A stretch of DNA of 5,057 bases from a bacterium UBP9_UBA1432 (GTDB lineage: Bacteria > Vulcanimicrobiota > Xenobia > Xenobiales > Xenobiaceae). The notes beneath the pieces were generated by a model that made no database searches, was not told the DNA's origin, and was given only the letters and a program-made list of their open reading frames with translations. The stretch is from assembly GCA_002329445.1 (NCBI GenBank), contig DCTU01000072.1, positions 1 to 5,057 of the forward strand. Direction: 5' to 3'. Within the stretch, counting starts at the first letter, position 1; every line of letters starts with the position of its first letter. The position numbers were made by a program, and so were the translations under genes. Below, in pieces: positions 1 to 5,057 of the stretch.

Positions 1-234
1 TTCTGCTACCTGCGCTACCGGCACGGTCTGCCTGTCACCCTGGCCCCCGTGGCCGAGCTTCCGCGGGGAGGAGCCGTGCTCTTCGCCGTAGACGAAGGGG
101 CCGGCCTTCCCGACCTGGAGGCCTGGAAGGCCTTTGACCTGGAGCCTGTAGCGCTGGATCAGGAACTCCGGCCCCCGGTGGGCTTGTTCCGGGTGCACGT
201 CAGACCCAGGGAGTTCCGGAAGGCCGAGAATTGA
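1..234 (+). CDS. C-terminal fragment of unknown protein, possibly a membrane glycosyltransferase (partial, 5' end outside window)
   Basis: Frame 1 is open from the first base to the TGA at 232-234 and gives 77 residues, starting FCYLRYRHGL and ending RPREFRKAEN. The start codon lies upstream of the window. The in-frame GTG at 49 is unlikely to be the true start, because coding-like sequence continues to its left and no Shine-Dalgarno site precedes it. The fragment has no membrane segment or catalytic motif. Its pattern is an aromatic/Arg-rich 'YLRYRHGLPV' stretch, then a short 'GGAVLFAVDE' strand, then a terminal 'GLFRVHVRP' strand. This resembles the small soluble tail of ArnT/PMT-like (GT39/GT83-type) membrane glycosyltransferases. 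That is only an impression from the pattern; the fragment is too short to assign a function. It is separated from the next gene by 97 bases containing a strong promoter, so it is probably the last gene of a different transcription unit. Confidence 0.75.
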   Translation, partial: FCYLRYRHGLPVTLAPVAELPRGGAVLFAVDEGAGLPDLEAWKAFDLEPVALDQELRPPVGLFRVHVRPREFRKAEN

Positions 235-246
235 AGCCTTGAAGCC
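231..246 (+). repeat. Tandem 8-bp direct repeat TTGAAGCC x2
   Basis: TTGAAGCC occurs at 231-238 and again at 239-246 with no gap. The first copy contains the TGA stop of the upstream gene, and the second copy provides the -35 hexamer TTGAAG of the following promoter. It may be a chance duplication or a small regulator-binding repeat; the sequence cannot tell which. Confidence 0.5.
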
Positions 247-268
247 GGCCGGAGGGGCCTGATATAAT
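239..268 (+). promoter_or_regulatory. Sigma70-type promoter with perfect extended -10 for the radical SAM pair
   Basis: The -35 hexamer TTGAAG (239-244, 4 of 6 matches to TTGACA) is followed by an 18-base spacer and a perfect -10 TATAAT (263-268). The -10 is preceded by TG one base upstream (TGATATAAT, 260-268), the extended -10 form. Transcription would start near 275, giving an untranslated leader of about 57 bases before the ATG at 332. Its position just after the upstream stop codon makes it the natural promoter for the two radical SAM genes. Confidence 0.75.
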
Positions 269-317
269 CCCCAGGTTCCGGCAGCCAGGCGAGGAGGCTC
301 CTCTTGCGGGCCGGACA

Positions 318-327
318 GGACGGAGAG
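318..327 (+). promoter_or_regulatory. Ribosome binding site of the first radical SAM gene
   Basis: GGACGGAGAG carries the purine-rich GGAGAG (322-327) four bases before the ATG at 332. This supports 332 as the start. The stronger GAGGAG at 291-296 is not followed by a suitably spaced start codon in this frame. Confidence 0.5.
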
Positions 328-331
328 CCCG

Positions 332-1819
332 ATGGCCAAGCCCGCCATGCCTCCCCAGGTCCCGGGAGTCCAGCTCCAAGAGCAGGTCCTGGTCGCTCGG
401 ACCGAGGGGGTTCAGATCTTTCGCCGGGGCGGGAGGGTGCTGGCGATCGAGCCCCAATCCGCCTCATGGACGGTCATGGACCCCGCCTCCTGGGCGGTGT
501 ACGTCCGCCTGGACCGGCCCAGGCTCCTTTCGAACCTGTGGCGTCAGCTTCCTGAGCTTCAGCCCGGATTCGTGTCGTCCGTCGTCGAGCAGCTCCACCG
601 TCTGGGCATGGTGGGACTCAATGGGCGTCCCTTTCACGACCTGGCCCGCCTGTGGCCGGATCACGAGCCCCTGGGCCCTCGATTCCTGGCCCTGCGCGTC
701 ACCGAGGCGTGCAACTTCGCTTGCTCCTACTGCTACAACTGTTCGGGGGGCGACCCCGGGGCGACCATGACCCTGCCCCTGGGGCGCCGCATCCTGGAGA
801 AGGCCTTCCGGGAGCTTCCCGCCCCCCACCTGTCCTTCGACTTCATGGGGGGCGAGCCGCTGCTGGCCTTCGAGACGATCCTGGGGCTCATGGCCTATGG
901 CCGCGAGTTGGAACAGAAGCATCAGAAGGCTGCGTCGTTCCTGATGCAGACCAATGGGGCCCTTTTGACCCCCGAGAGGGTTCGGTGTCTGCGGGATTTC
1001 CGCGTGGGGGTCGGGGTTTCGCTGGATGGCCCCGCCGAGATTCATGACCGCAACCGCTGCCTGCTGGGAGGACGGGGCACCCATCACACGGTCCTGAACA
1101 ACCTCCTGCGGGCCCGCGACCAGGGTCTGAGGGTCACGCCCCTGGCCGTCGTCGAAAGGCCCTCCGACTATCCCAGGGTTCTGGACTATCTGGTCGGAGA
1201 GCTGGGTTTCGAGTTCCTGCATCTCAATCCGTGCAGTGCCCTGGGCCGGGCCCGTGAAACCCGACGGCTCGGGCCGGAGCGCGCCGAGGCCTTCCACCGC
1301 GGCTTCATGGCGATGTTGGAGCGGGCCTGGCACCATTCCCGGAAGCTCGGACGGCCGCTGGCGGTCCACAACCTGTCGGACATGTTGGCCAACCTGACCT
1401 CCAAGCGTCGGGACCTGATGTGCATGCGCTCTCCGTGTGGATTGGGGGACGCGATCCTGTCCTTCTCCGTGCAGGGAGAGGTTCTGGCCTGCGAGGAGTA
1501 TGAGCCCTCGACGAAGGGAACCTTCTACCTGGGACAACTTGAGGATCTCGATCTGGGCAGCCTGGCGTTGAACTCGACGCAGGTGCAGGCTCTGAGGCAG
1601 CGCCGGGTGGAGAACATCCCGCGCTGTTCTCGTTGTCCCATCCGCCGTTTTTGCGGGGGAGGATGCGCGCACAAGGCGCTGGCCTGGTCGGGTGAGCTGC
1701 TGCGCGAGGACCCGATGTGCCGCTTCTACGAGTTGACCTTCATCGAGTTGATGTGGAAGATTGCAGACGAGCCGGAAATCGTCCCGGCCTTGGGAGGATG
1801 TGGGAATGCTTCGAGTTGA
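332..1819 (+). CDS. Radical SAM/SPASM peptide-maturase-type enzyme, first of a tandem pair
   Basis: Predicted cytoplasmic iron-sulfur enzyme of 495 residues. Family knowledge: radical SAM enzymes cleave S-adenosylmethionine to a 5'-deoxyadenosyl radical, and members with a SPASM domain mostly modify ribosomally made peptides or proteins (sactipeptide, cyclophane or quinone-cofactor chemistry). Seen in the sequence: residues about 25-110 form an N-terminal domain (GVQIFRRGGRVLAIEP, then helices ending LHRLGMVGLNGR) that resembles a PqqD-like peptide-recognition winged helix. The [4Fe-4S] motif CNFACSYC has C127, C131 and C134. SAM-binding and core motifs are GGEP (173-176), QTNG (206-209) and VSLDGP (229-234). 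The SPASM domain is complete: C369-X12-G-X4-C387, then C432-X2-C435-X5-C441-X3-C445, then C463, enough for two auxiliary clusters. Extra cysteines lie at 137 and 364. The ATG at 332 has GGAGAG upstream and follows a strong promoter. The 3' end overlaps the next, paralogous gene by 14 bases. The class is secure; the substrate and reaction are unknown. Confidence 0.93.
   Translation: MAKPAMPPQVPGVQLQEQVLVARTEGVQIFRRGGRVLAIEPQSASWTVMDPASWAVYVRLDRPRLLSNLWRQLPELQPGFVSSVVEQLHRLGMVGLNGRPFHDLARLWPDHEPLGPRFLALRVTEACNFACSYCYNCSGGDPGATMTLPLGRRILEKAFRELPAPHLSFDFMGGEPLLAFETILGLMAYGRELEQKHQKAASFLMQTNGALLTPERVRCLRDFRVGVGVSLDGPAEIHDRNRCLLGGRGTHHTVLNNLLRARDQGLRVTPLAVVERPSDYPRVLDYLVGELGFEFLHLNPCSALGRARETRRLGPERAEAFHRGFMAMLERAWHHSRKLGRPLAVHNLSDMLANLTSKRRDLMCMRSPCGLGDAILSFSVQGEVLACEEYEPSTKGTFYLGQLEDLDLGSLALNSTQVQALRQRRVENIPRCSRCPIRRFCGGGCAHKALAWSGELLREDPMCRFYELTFIELMWKIADEPEIVPALGGCGNASS
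1792..1797 (+). promoter_or_regulatory. Shine-Dalgarno site for the second radical SAM gene, inside the first gene
   Basis: GGGAGG lies eight bases before the ATG at 1806, within the last codons of the preceding gene. It decides the start. The ORF stays open to a TTG at 1761, but those 15 extra residues are simply the other frame of the upstream gene and lack a Shine-Dalgarno site. A GTG at 1800 is in frame but too close to the site. The stop of the first gene (1817-1819) lies just after this start, an arrangement typical of translational coupling. Confidence 0.75.
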
Positions 1820-3320
1820 GAACCCCGATGGAACCGGTCAACCCGGTCTCCCCGAGAGCGCCCTGCTGACCCGGGCTTCCGGCGTCCGCATGCGCCGGCG
1901 GGGAAGCCGGATGCTCTTCATCGAGCCCGAATCGGCGTCCTGGATCATCCTCGAAGAGCCCTACCTGAGCTTCTGGCAGAAGCTGGCCAGGGCCATGACC
2001 TGGTCAGAAGCCAGGCAGCTCGAACATCCGCTTTCGGCGTCCCAACGCGAGAACTTCCTGATCCGGATGTATGAGTCGAACATGGTCCAGGTGAACGGCC
2101 GCTCCTGCCTGGAGCCGGCCGAGCTGTGGAAGCCGGTCCAGCACTACCCGGCCTATCTGTGTCTGCACCTGACGGAGGCATGCAACTTCGGCTGCCTGTA
2201 CTGCATGGCGGATTCCTTTCCCAACAAGGGGAAGATGCCCCTGGAGACCGCTCGGCTGATCATCGAGAAGGTGCTTCACGAGATTCCCAGCGACGGGATC
2301 ACGATTGACTTCCATGGCGGCGAGCCGCTGCTGGTCTGGGACGACATCCAGGATCTGGTGAAGTGGGCACGCCACGTCAACCAGCGCGACGGCCTGGGCA
2401 GGAACCTGTGGTTCATGTTCCAGACCAACGGTGCGCTCTTGACTCCGGAGAAGGTTGAAGTCCTCAAAGAGCTGGATGTCATCGTTGGAGTCAGCCTGGA
2501 CGGGCCGCGCGAGGTGCACGACCGCAATCGCGTCTTTGCCGGAAGCAGCCAGGGAACCTTCGAAACCGTCCTGCACAACGTCCGCAAGGCCGAAGAGATG
2601 GGTTTCCAGGTCGGCCTGCTGGGGGTCGTGCACGAGCCCCAGGACTACCTCAAGGCCTTCCGGTTCATGGTCCACGAGATGAATCGCCGCTCCTTCCGGT
2701 TGAACTACTCTTCCTACATCGGGCGATCCCATTATCGTTTGCGCTTCCCGGTCGACCGGACCGAAGAGTTCGCCCATGCCTGGTTGGAGATGATCGACGA
2801 GGCCCTGGCCTGGTGTCGGGAGCACGGCGAGACCCTGAACATTTCGGACGTGAACAACCAGATCAACAACCTGCTCTCCAAGAACCGGCCGTTCATGTGC
2901 TATCGCTCGCCATGCGGTGCCGGCAACTCGGTCCTGGGCTTCGGGATCGACGGAGGCATCCACGCCTGCGAGGAGATGGCCAGCCTGGACATGTTCCGCA
3001 TGGCCAACATCCACGACGAGGGACTGAACCTTGCGCGCATGGTCGAGTCCAACCCGATTCAGCGCCTCGTGCAGTCCCGGACCGTCGACACCATCCCCAA
3101 GTGCAGCCAGTGTCAGCTCAAGAGGTTCTGTTACGGAGGGTGCACCTCCAAGACGATGGCCCGGTTCGGAACCGTCATGCGCGAGTCGCCGATGTGTGGA
3201 TTCTACCAGGTGGTCTTTGAAGAACTGATGTGGAAGATCCACGAGAACCCGGACATGGTCGGGCTTCTCGGGCTGCCTGGGCTGGAATACCGGCCCTGGC
3301 CGGCTCCCAGCGCCGTCTGA
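1806..3320 (+). CDS. Radical SAM/SPASM peptide-maturase-type enzyme, second of a tandem pair
   Basis: Predicted cytoplasmic iron-sulfur enzyme of 504 residues and a paralogue of the gene just upstream; the two align along their whole length at about 40% identity judged by eye. Domains in order: an N-terminal PqqD-like domain (residues about 24-105, GVRMRRRGSRMLFIEPESASW through MVQVNGR); a radical SAM core with CNFGCLYC (C126, C130, C133), GGEP (171-174), QTNG (206-209), VSLDGP (229-234) and the shared HDRNR; and a full SPASM domain with C370-X12-G-X4-C388, C433-X2-C436-X5-C442-X3-C446 and C464. C365 matches C364 of the first enzyme. Both proteins end with a conserved ELMWKI segment followed by E-x-P/N-P-type residues and a short variable tail. 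Unlike the first enzyme it has no fourth cysteine after the radical SAM motif. The start at 1806 is set by GGGAGG at 1792-1797. Co-transcription and coupling with the first gene suggest both act on one substrate, perhaps sequentially or as a heterodimer; this is inference. No precursor gene follows. Confidence 0.93.
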   Translation: MLRVENPDGTGQPGLPESALLTRASGVRMRRRGSRMLFIEPESASWIILEEPYLSFWQKLARAMTWSEARQLEHPLSASQRENFLIRMYESNMVQVNGRSCLEPAELWKPVQHYPAYLCLHLTEACNFGCLYCMADSFPNKGKMPLETARLIIEKVLHEIPSDGITIDFHGGEPLLVWDDIQDLVKWARHVNQRDGLGRNLWFMFQTNGALLTPEKVEVLKELDVIVGVSLDGPREVHDRNRVFAGSSQGTFETVLHNVRKAEEMGFQVGLLGVVHEPQDYLKAFRFMVHEMNRRSFRLNYSSYIGRSHYRLRFPVDRTEEFAHAWLEMIDEALAWCREHGETLNISDVNNQINNLLSKNRPFMCYRSPCGAGNSVLGFGIDGGIHACEEMASLDMFRMANIHDEGLNLARMVESNPIQRLVQSRTVDTIPKCSQCQLKRFCYGGCTSKTMARFGTVMRESPMCGFYQVVFEELMWKIHENPDMVGLLGLPGLEYRPWPAPSAV

Positions 3321-3338
3321 CGAGTCCGGGGGGGATAG

Positions 3339-3372
3339 AAAAAGACGCGGACCCGAGAAGTCGGATCCGCGT
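3339..3372 (-). terminator. Rho-independent terminator downstream of tRNA-Arg
   Basis: On the minus strand a 12-bp stem (arms 3372-3361 and 3356-3345, one G-U wobble, loop CTTC) is followed directly by CTTTTT (3344-3339). It begins 11 bases after the encoded CCA of the tRNA. In the plus direction the stem has a C-A mismatch and is followed only by TCTTGCG, so it should end the radical SAM transcript poorly, if at all. Confidence 0.85.
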
Positions 3373-3383
3373 TCTTGCGTTGG

Positions 3384-3459
3384 TGGCGTGCCCGGAGGGA
3401 CTCGAACCCCCAGCCTTCTGGTCCGTAGCCAGACGCTCTATCCATTGAGCTACGGGCAC
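3384..3459 (-). tRNA. tRNA-Arg (anticodon ACG), CCA encoded
   Basis: The 76-base minus-strand sequence folds into a full cloverleaf. The acceptor stem is GTGCCCG with CGGGCAC, the D stem GCTC/GAGC, the anticodon stem TCTGG/CCAGA around the loop CTACGGA, the variable loop AGGCT, and the T arm GGGGG-TTCGAGT-CCCTC with one G-T pair. The discriminator is G73, followed by encoded CCA. The anticodon ACG (A34, expected to be deaminated to inosine by TadA) reads CGU, CGC and CGA arginine codons. It sits 19 bases after the stop of the small membrane-protein gene on the same strand, and its 3' end faces the radical SAM pair. No good promoter is visible in the 19-base gap, so it is probably processed from a longer transcript. 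Confidence 0.97.
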
Positions 3460-3478
3460 ATCTTCAATTTTCGGCGAC

Positions 3479-3748
3479 TCAGCGCTCCTGTCCGCCTGAG
3501 ACCAGATCCACCAGGACCACCGGCCAGGCCAGGACCAGAAGAGTCAGGCACAAAGCGCAGTAGACGCGCTCCGACGTCCGGCTCAGACGAGCATCCATGG
3601 TCTGGCACTCCAGCATCACGCTGGTCACCGTCTCCTCAATGCCACTCCAGATCAGGACCGTCAAGCCCAGCACGATCCAGAATGTGGCAAACTCCACGAG
3701 GGACCAGGCCTCCCGAAAAGGCCCACCTGCCAGGCGGGCCGCTCGCAC
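3479..3748 (-). CDS. Small protein with two predicted transmembrane segments, unknown function
   Basis: An 89-residue minus-strand ORF starting at a GTG (3748). Two hydrophobic stretches are visible: about residues 20-37 (FATFWIVLGLTVLIWSGI) and about 62-80 (VYCALCLTLLVLAWPVVLV). They are joined by a polar loop with acidic and basic residues (ETVTSVMLECQTMDARLSRTSER), which suggests a hairpin membrane protein. It is not a recognised family. The start is uncertain. The promoter at 3757-3786 would begin transcription near 3750, making the GTG at 3748 practically leaderless. Alternatively translation starts at the GTG 3697-3695 (residue 18), with GGGAGG at 3714-3709 eleven bases upstream, giving 72 residues. 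Dropping the first 17 residues would lose nothing hydrophobic. The tRNA-Arg follows 19 bases after the stop on the same strand. Two well-placed hydrophobic helices and a strong promoter argue that it is real, but a chance ORF in GC-rich DNA is possible. Confidence 0.6.
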   Translation of the reverse strand: MRAARLAGGPFREAWSLVEFATFWIVLGLTVLIWSGIEETVTSVMLECQTMDARLSRTSERVYCALCLTLLVLAWPVVLVDLVSGGQER

Positions 3749-3756
3749 GTGACAAT

Positions 3757-3786
3757 CTTATAGCACGGGGCCCCGAACGGTGTCAA
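3757..3786 (-). promoter_or_regulatory. Strong sigma70-type promoter for the small membrane protein and tRNA-Arg
   Basis: On the minus strand a perfect -35 TTGACA (3786-3781), an 18-base spacer and a -10 TATAAG (3762-3757, 5 of 6 matches). Transcription would start near 3750. The spacer contains the perfect palindrome CGGGGCCCCG (3766-3775). With the terminator at 3339-3372 this defines a unit of about 410 bases containing the small ORF and the tRNA. Confidence 0.75.
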
Positions 3787-3948
3787 CACATGACGCTCCG
3801 AACTCGGTTCCCCGGGCCTTCGTTGCGGCCGCATTCGACCGAGGGCCGGCTCGTGCCTTCGGCCCCTTCGCGAGGACCCCGGTCCACAGGAGGCGGTGAA
3901 GTCCGGCGGGAGCCGGGCCAGGCTGAGCGGACCGCCCCGTCGAAGTGG
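3787..3948. other. Intergenic stretch between divergent promoters, nothing recognised
   Basis: About 160 GC-rich bases between the minus-strand promoter and the possible promoter of the exported-protein gene. No RNA gene, clear repeat or terminator is seen. An AGGAGG at 3888-3893 precedes a GTG at 3896, but the frame it opens is not convincing. Confidence 0.4.
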
Positions 3949-3977
3949 TTGCTCGCCCTGTCCAGGTGGCTTATGCT
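3949..3977 (+). promoter_or_regulatory. Possible weak promoter of the exported-protein gene
   Basis: TTGCTC (3949-3954, 3 of 6 matches to TTGACA), a 17-base spacer and TATGCT (3972-3977, 4 of 6 matches to TATAAT). The implied transcription start is near 3984, only a few bases before the ATG at 3990, so the message would be nearly leaderless. Confidence 0.35.
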
Positions 3978-3989
3978 CGGGGTGTCGTG

Positions 3990-5057
3990 ATGCGCCGTTC
4001 GATTCTTCTGGGGCTTGTGCTCTGTTTCTGGCCGGCGGGGGCCTGCGCCGACGAGGTGCCGCTCGAGAGCCTGGTGCGCCGGGCGCACGCCGTGGTCGAG
4101 GCCCAGGTGGTGGTCCGGGAAGCCTCCCGTGAGGGGCGCACCCTCCGCTTCCCTGCCCTGGAGGTGCTCCAGGTGCTTTTCGGAAATCCTCCGCGCGAGA
4201 TCCCCCTGCAGTTGTCGGCCTCGTTCGAACCGCCCCTGCACGAGCCCGCGGTCTGGTTTCTGGTGCGCGGCTCCCGAGGCTGGGTTCCCCTGGGGCACGA
4301 CCCCTCGCGGGAACTCCAGGACTCGGACTGGATCCGGACCCTGCTGGAGGTCCGGGCGGAGCCGCGCGCGCATCTGGCCAGCCAGAATCCCATACAGGTT
4401 CGCGCGGCCCTGGTCCTGCTGACGCCGGGCCCCCAGGACCGAGCCCGACTTCAGGAGCTCCTGCTCCATCAGGCCTTCGACCTGCGCCTCCAGGCCGCCG
4501 TGACCTGGGGCCGCCTGGACCGGGAGGCTGCGCTGGACTGGCTCTTCGAGTCTTGGACGCCGGGCGACGCCACGCGCTTTGCCCAGGTCCGCCGGGCGGT
4601 CGAGACCCTTCTCGGTCGCCGGGTGGCACTGCCCGTCCACACCGCCTGGCAACGCCAGCGTGCCGTGGAGGTCTATCGCCTGGCTGCGGACCTGACCGGG
4701 GTGCACCGGGCCCGGGCCCTGCAGCGCCTGCCGGGCTTGAGCCGCGCGGCAGCCACCGGGTCGGGAGCCTGGGCCGTGGAGGCCTTGGCCCTGTACCCTC
4801 CCGAGCTGGCCCTGCCCGGCCTGGCCGAGGCCCTGGGCAATCCCGAGGAAGCCGTGGTTGGTCGGGGCCTGGCCTTGCTGGAGGAGGCCCTGGCCCATCC
4901 CAGCCCCGCCTTGCGGCGGGCTGCGGCTTCCCCAGCGGGCAGCACGGCGCGAGCCCGGCTGGCGGGCTTGAGCCGGAGGACTTTTTCCAGCCCCGAGGTG
5001 GGGGAGATGGTTCGCCTGCAGGCCGGTGAGTTGATGGCCAGGCTTCGGGTCCTGGGC
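3990..5057 (+). CDS. Exported protein with HEAT-like helical region, unknown function (partial, 3' end outside window)
   Basis: The frame is open from the ATG at 3990 to the last base, 356 codons with no stop, so the gene continues beyond the window. Residues 1-20 form a signal peptide: MRR, the hydrophobic SILLGLVLCFW, then AGACA with likely signal peptidase I cleavage after A20 (A-C-A, then DEV). A lipoprotein reading at C19 is less likely because position -3 is Ala. Residues about 21-103 alternate hydrophobic and polar residues in a beta-like way (AVVEAQVVVREA, ALEVLQVLFG, AVWFLVRGSRGWVPLG). This recalls secreted domains of the type 'risk of V-x-G-x-V ... EVLKG', but it is not a firm match. 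Residues about 110-356 are helical, rich in Leu, Ala and Arg, with HEAT-like helix pairs such as LALPGLAEALGNPEEAVVGRGLALLEEALAHP. No catalytic motif is seen. An in-frame TGA at 3924-3926 limits upstream extension, and GTG at 3987 is an alternative start. Only a weak GGGGTG (3979-3984) precedes the ATG. Confidence 0.8.
   Translation, partial: MRRSILLGLVLCFWPAGACADEVPLESLVRRAHAVVEAQVVVREASREGRTLRFPALEVLQVLFGNPPREIPLQLSASFEPPLHEPAVWFLVRGSRGWVPLGHDPSRELQDSDWIRTLLEVRAEPRAHLASQNPIQVRAALVLLTPGPQDRARLQELLLHQAFDLRLQAAVTWGRLDREAALDWLFESWTPGDATRFAQVRRAVETLLGRRVALPVHTAWQRQRAVEVYRLAADLTGVHRARALQRLPGLSRAAATGSGAWAVEALALYPPELALPGLAEALGNPEEAVVGRGLALLEEALAHPSPALRRAAASPAGSTARARLAGLSRRTFSSPEVGEMVRLQAGELMARLRVLG

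Noticed and set aside
291..303. GAGGAGGCTCCTC near-palindrome as an operator or start site
   Set aside because: It is a short GC-rich inverted repeat with no spacer and no in-frame start codon nearby; it could weakly fold in the leader but nothing more supports it.
464..1672. Long minus-strand ORF of 402 residues opposite the first radical SAM gene
   Set aside because: Antisense shadow of a GC3-biased gene; the plus strand has full enzyme motifs, while this frame is Gln/Gly/His-rich without domains.
1761..1805. Longer start (TTG 1761) for the second radical SAM gene
   Set aside because: No Shine-Dalgarno site precedes it and the added residues do not match the paralogue; the ATG at 1806 has GGGAGG at eight bases.
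2004..3242. Long minus-strand ORF of 412 residues opposite the second radical SAM gene
   Set aside because: Same antisense effect; no recognisable motif or ribosome binding site.
3175..3459. Minus-strand ORF beginning PVAQWIERLATDQKAGGSSPSG, and the related ORF at 3203-3445
   Set aside because: These are the well-known spurious translations of a tRNA gene; the sequence is tRNA-Arg followed by its terminator.
3388..3990. 200-residue plus-strand ORF
   Set aside because: It runs antisense through the tRNA-Arg and the small membrane-protein gene and has a low-complexity Pro/Arg/Ser composition.
3896..4132. Possible Cys-rich RiPP precursor (CSPCPGGLCSGC) with AGGAGG upstream
   Set aside because: The AGGAGG is only two bases from the GTG, and the second half is a Gly/Arg/Pro-rich shadow of the exported-protein gene that starts at 3990. 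It is also separated from the maturases by the tRNA unit.
3661..4898. Two long minus-strand ORFs (3661-4629 and 3783-4898) opposite the exported-protein gene
   Set aside because: They are low-complexity Pro/Gly/Arg- or Gln/Gly-rich frames, while the plus-strand frame has a signal peptide and normal composition. One also overlaps the minus-strand promoter.

Overview
The window is GC-rich (roughly two thirds G+C by eye) with strongly GC-biased third codon positions, sigma70-type promoters and Shine-Dalgarno sites. This fits a free-living GC-rich Gram-negative-type bacterium, for example of the Myxococcota, Desulfobacterota or Acidobacteriota. No gene here fixes the taxon, so this is only an impression.

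Layout from left to right. (a) Positions 1-234 hold the C-terminal end of a gene that starts outside the window, possibly the tail of a membrane glycosyltransferase. (b) Positions 239-268 hold a strong promoter with a perfect extended -10. (c) Positions 332-1819 and 1806-3320 hold two overlapping paralogous genes for radical SAM/SPASM enzymes of the peptide (RiPP) maturase type. Each has a roughly 100-residue N-terminal domain that looks like a PqqD-type peptide-recognition domain, a CX3CX2C radical SAM core and a complete seven-cysteine SPASM domain. (d) On the minus strand, reading toward the pair, are a strong promoter (3757-3786), a small protein with two predicted membrane segments (3479-3748), tRNA-Arg(ACG) with encoded CCA (3384-3459), and a Rho-independent terminator (3339-3372). 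These look like one transcription unit. (e) Divergent from that unit, a gene for an exported protein starts at 3990 and runs off the right edge without a stop. It has a signal peptide, a short beta-type N-terminal part and a long helical, HEAT-like part.

How the genes may work together. The two radical SAM genes share a promoter, overlap by 14 bases and are likely translationally coupled, so they probably act on the same substrate. No precursor peptide can be recognised in the window. The substrate is therefore unknown: it may be encoded elsewhere, or it may not be a classical short RiPP precursor. The tRNA/small-protein unit and the exported-protein gene show no functional link to the pair beyond being adjacent.
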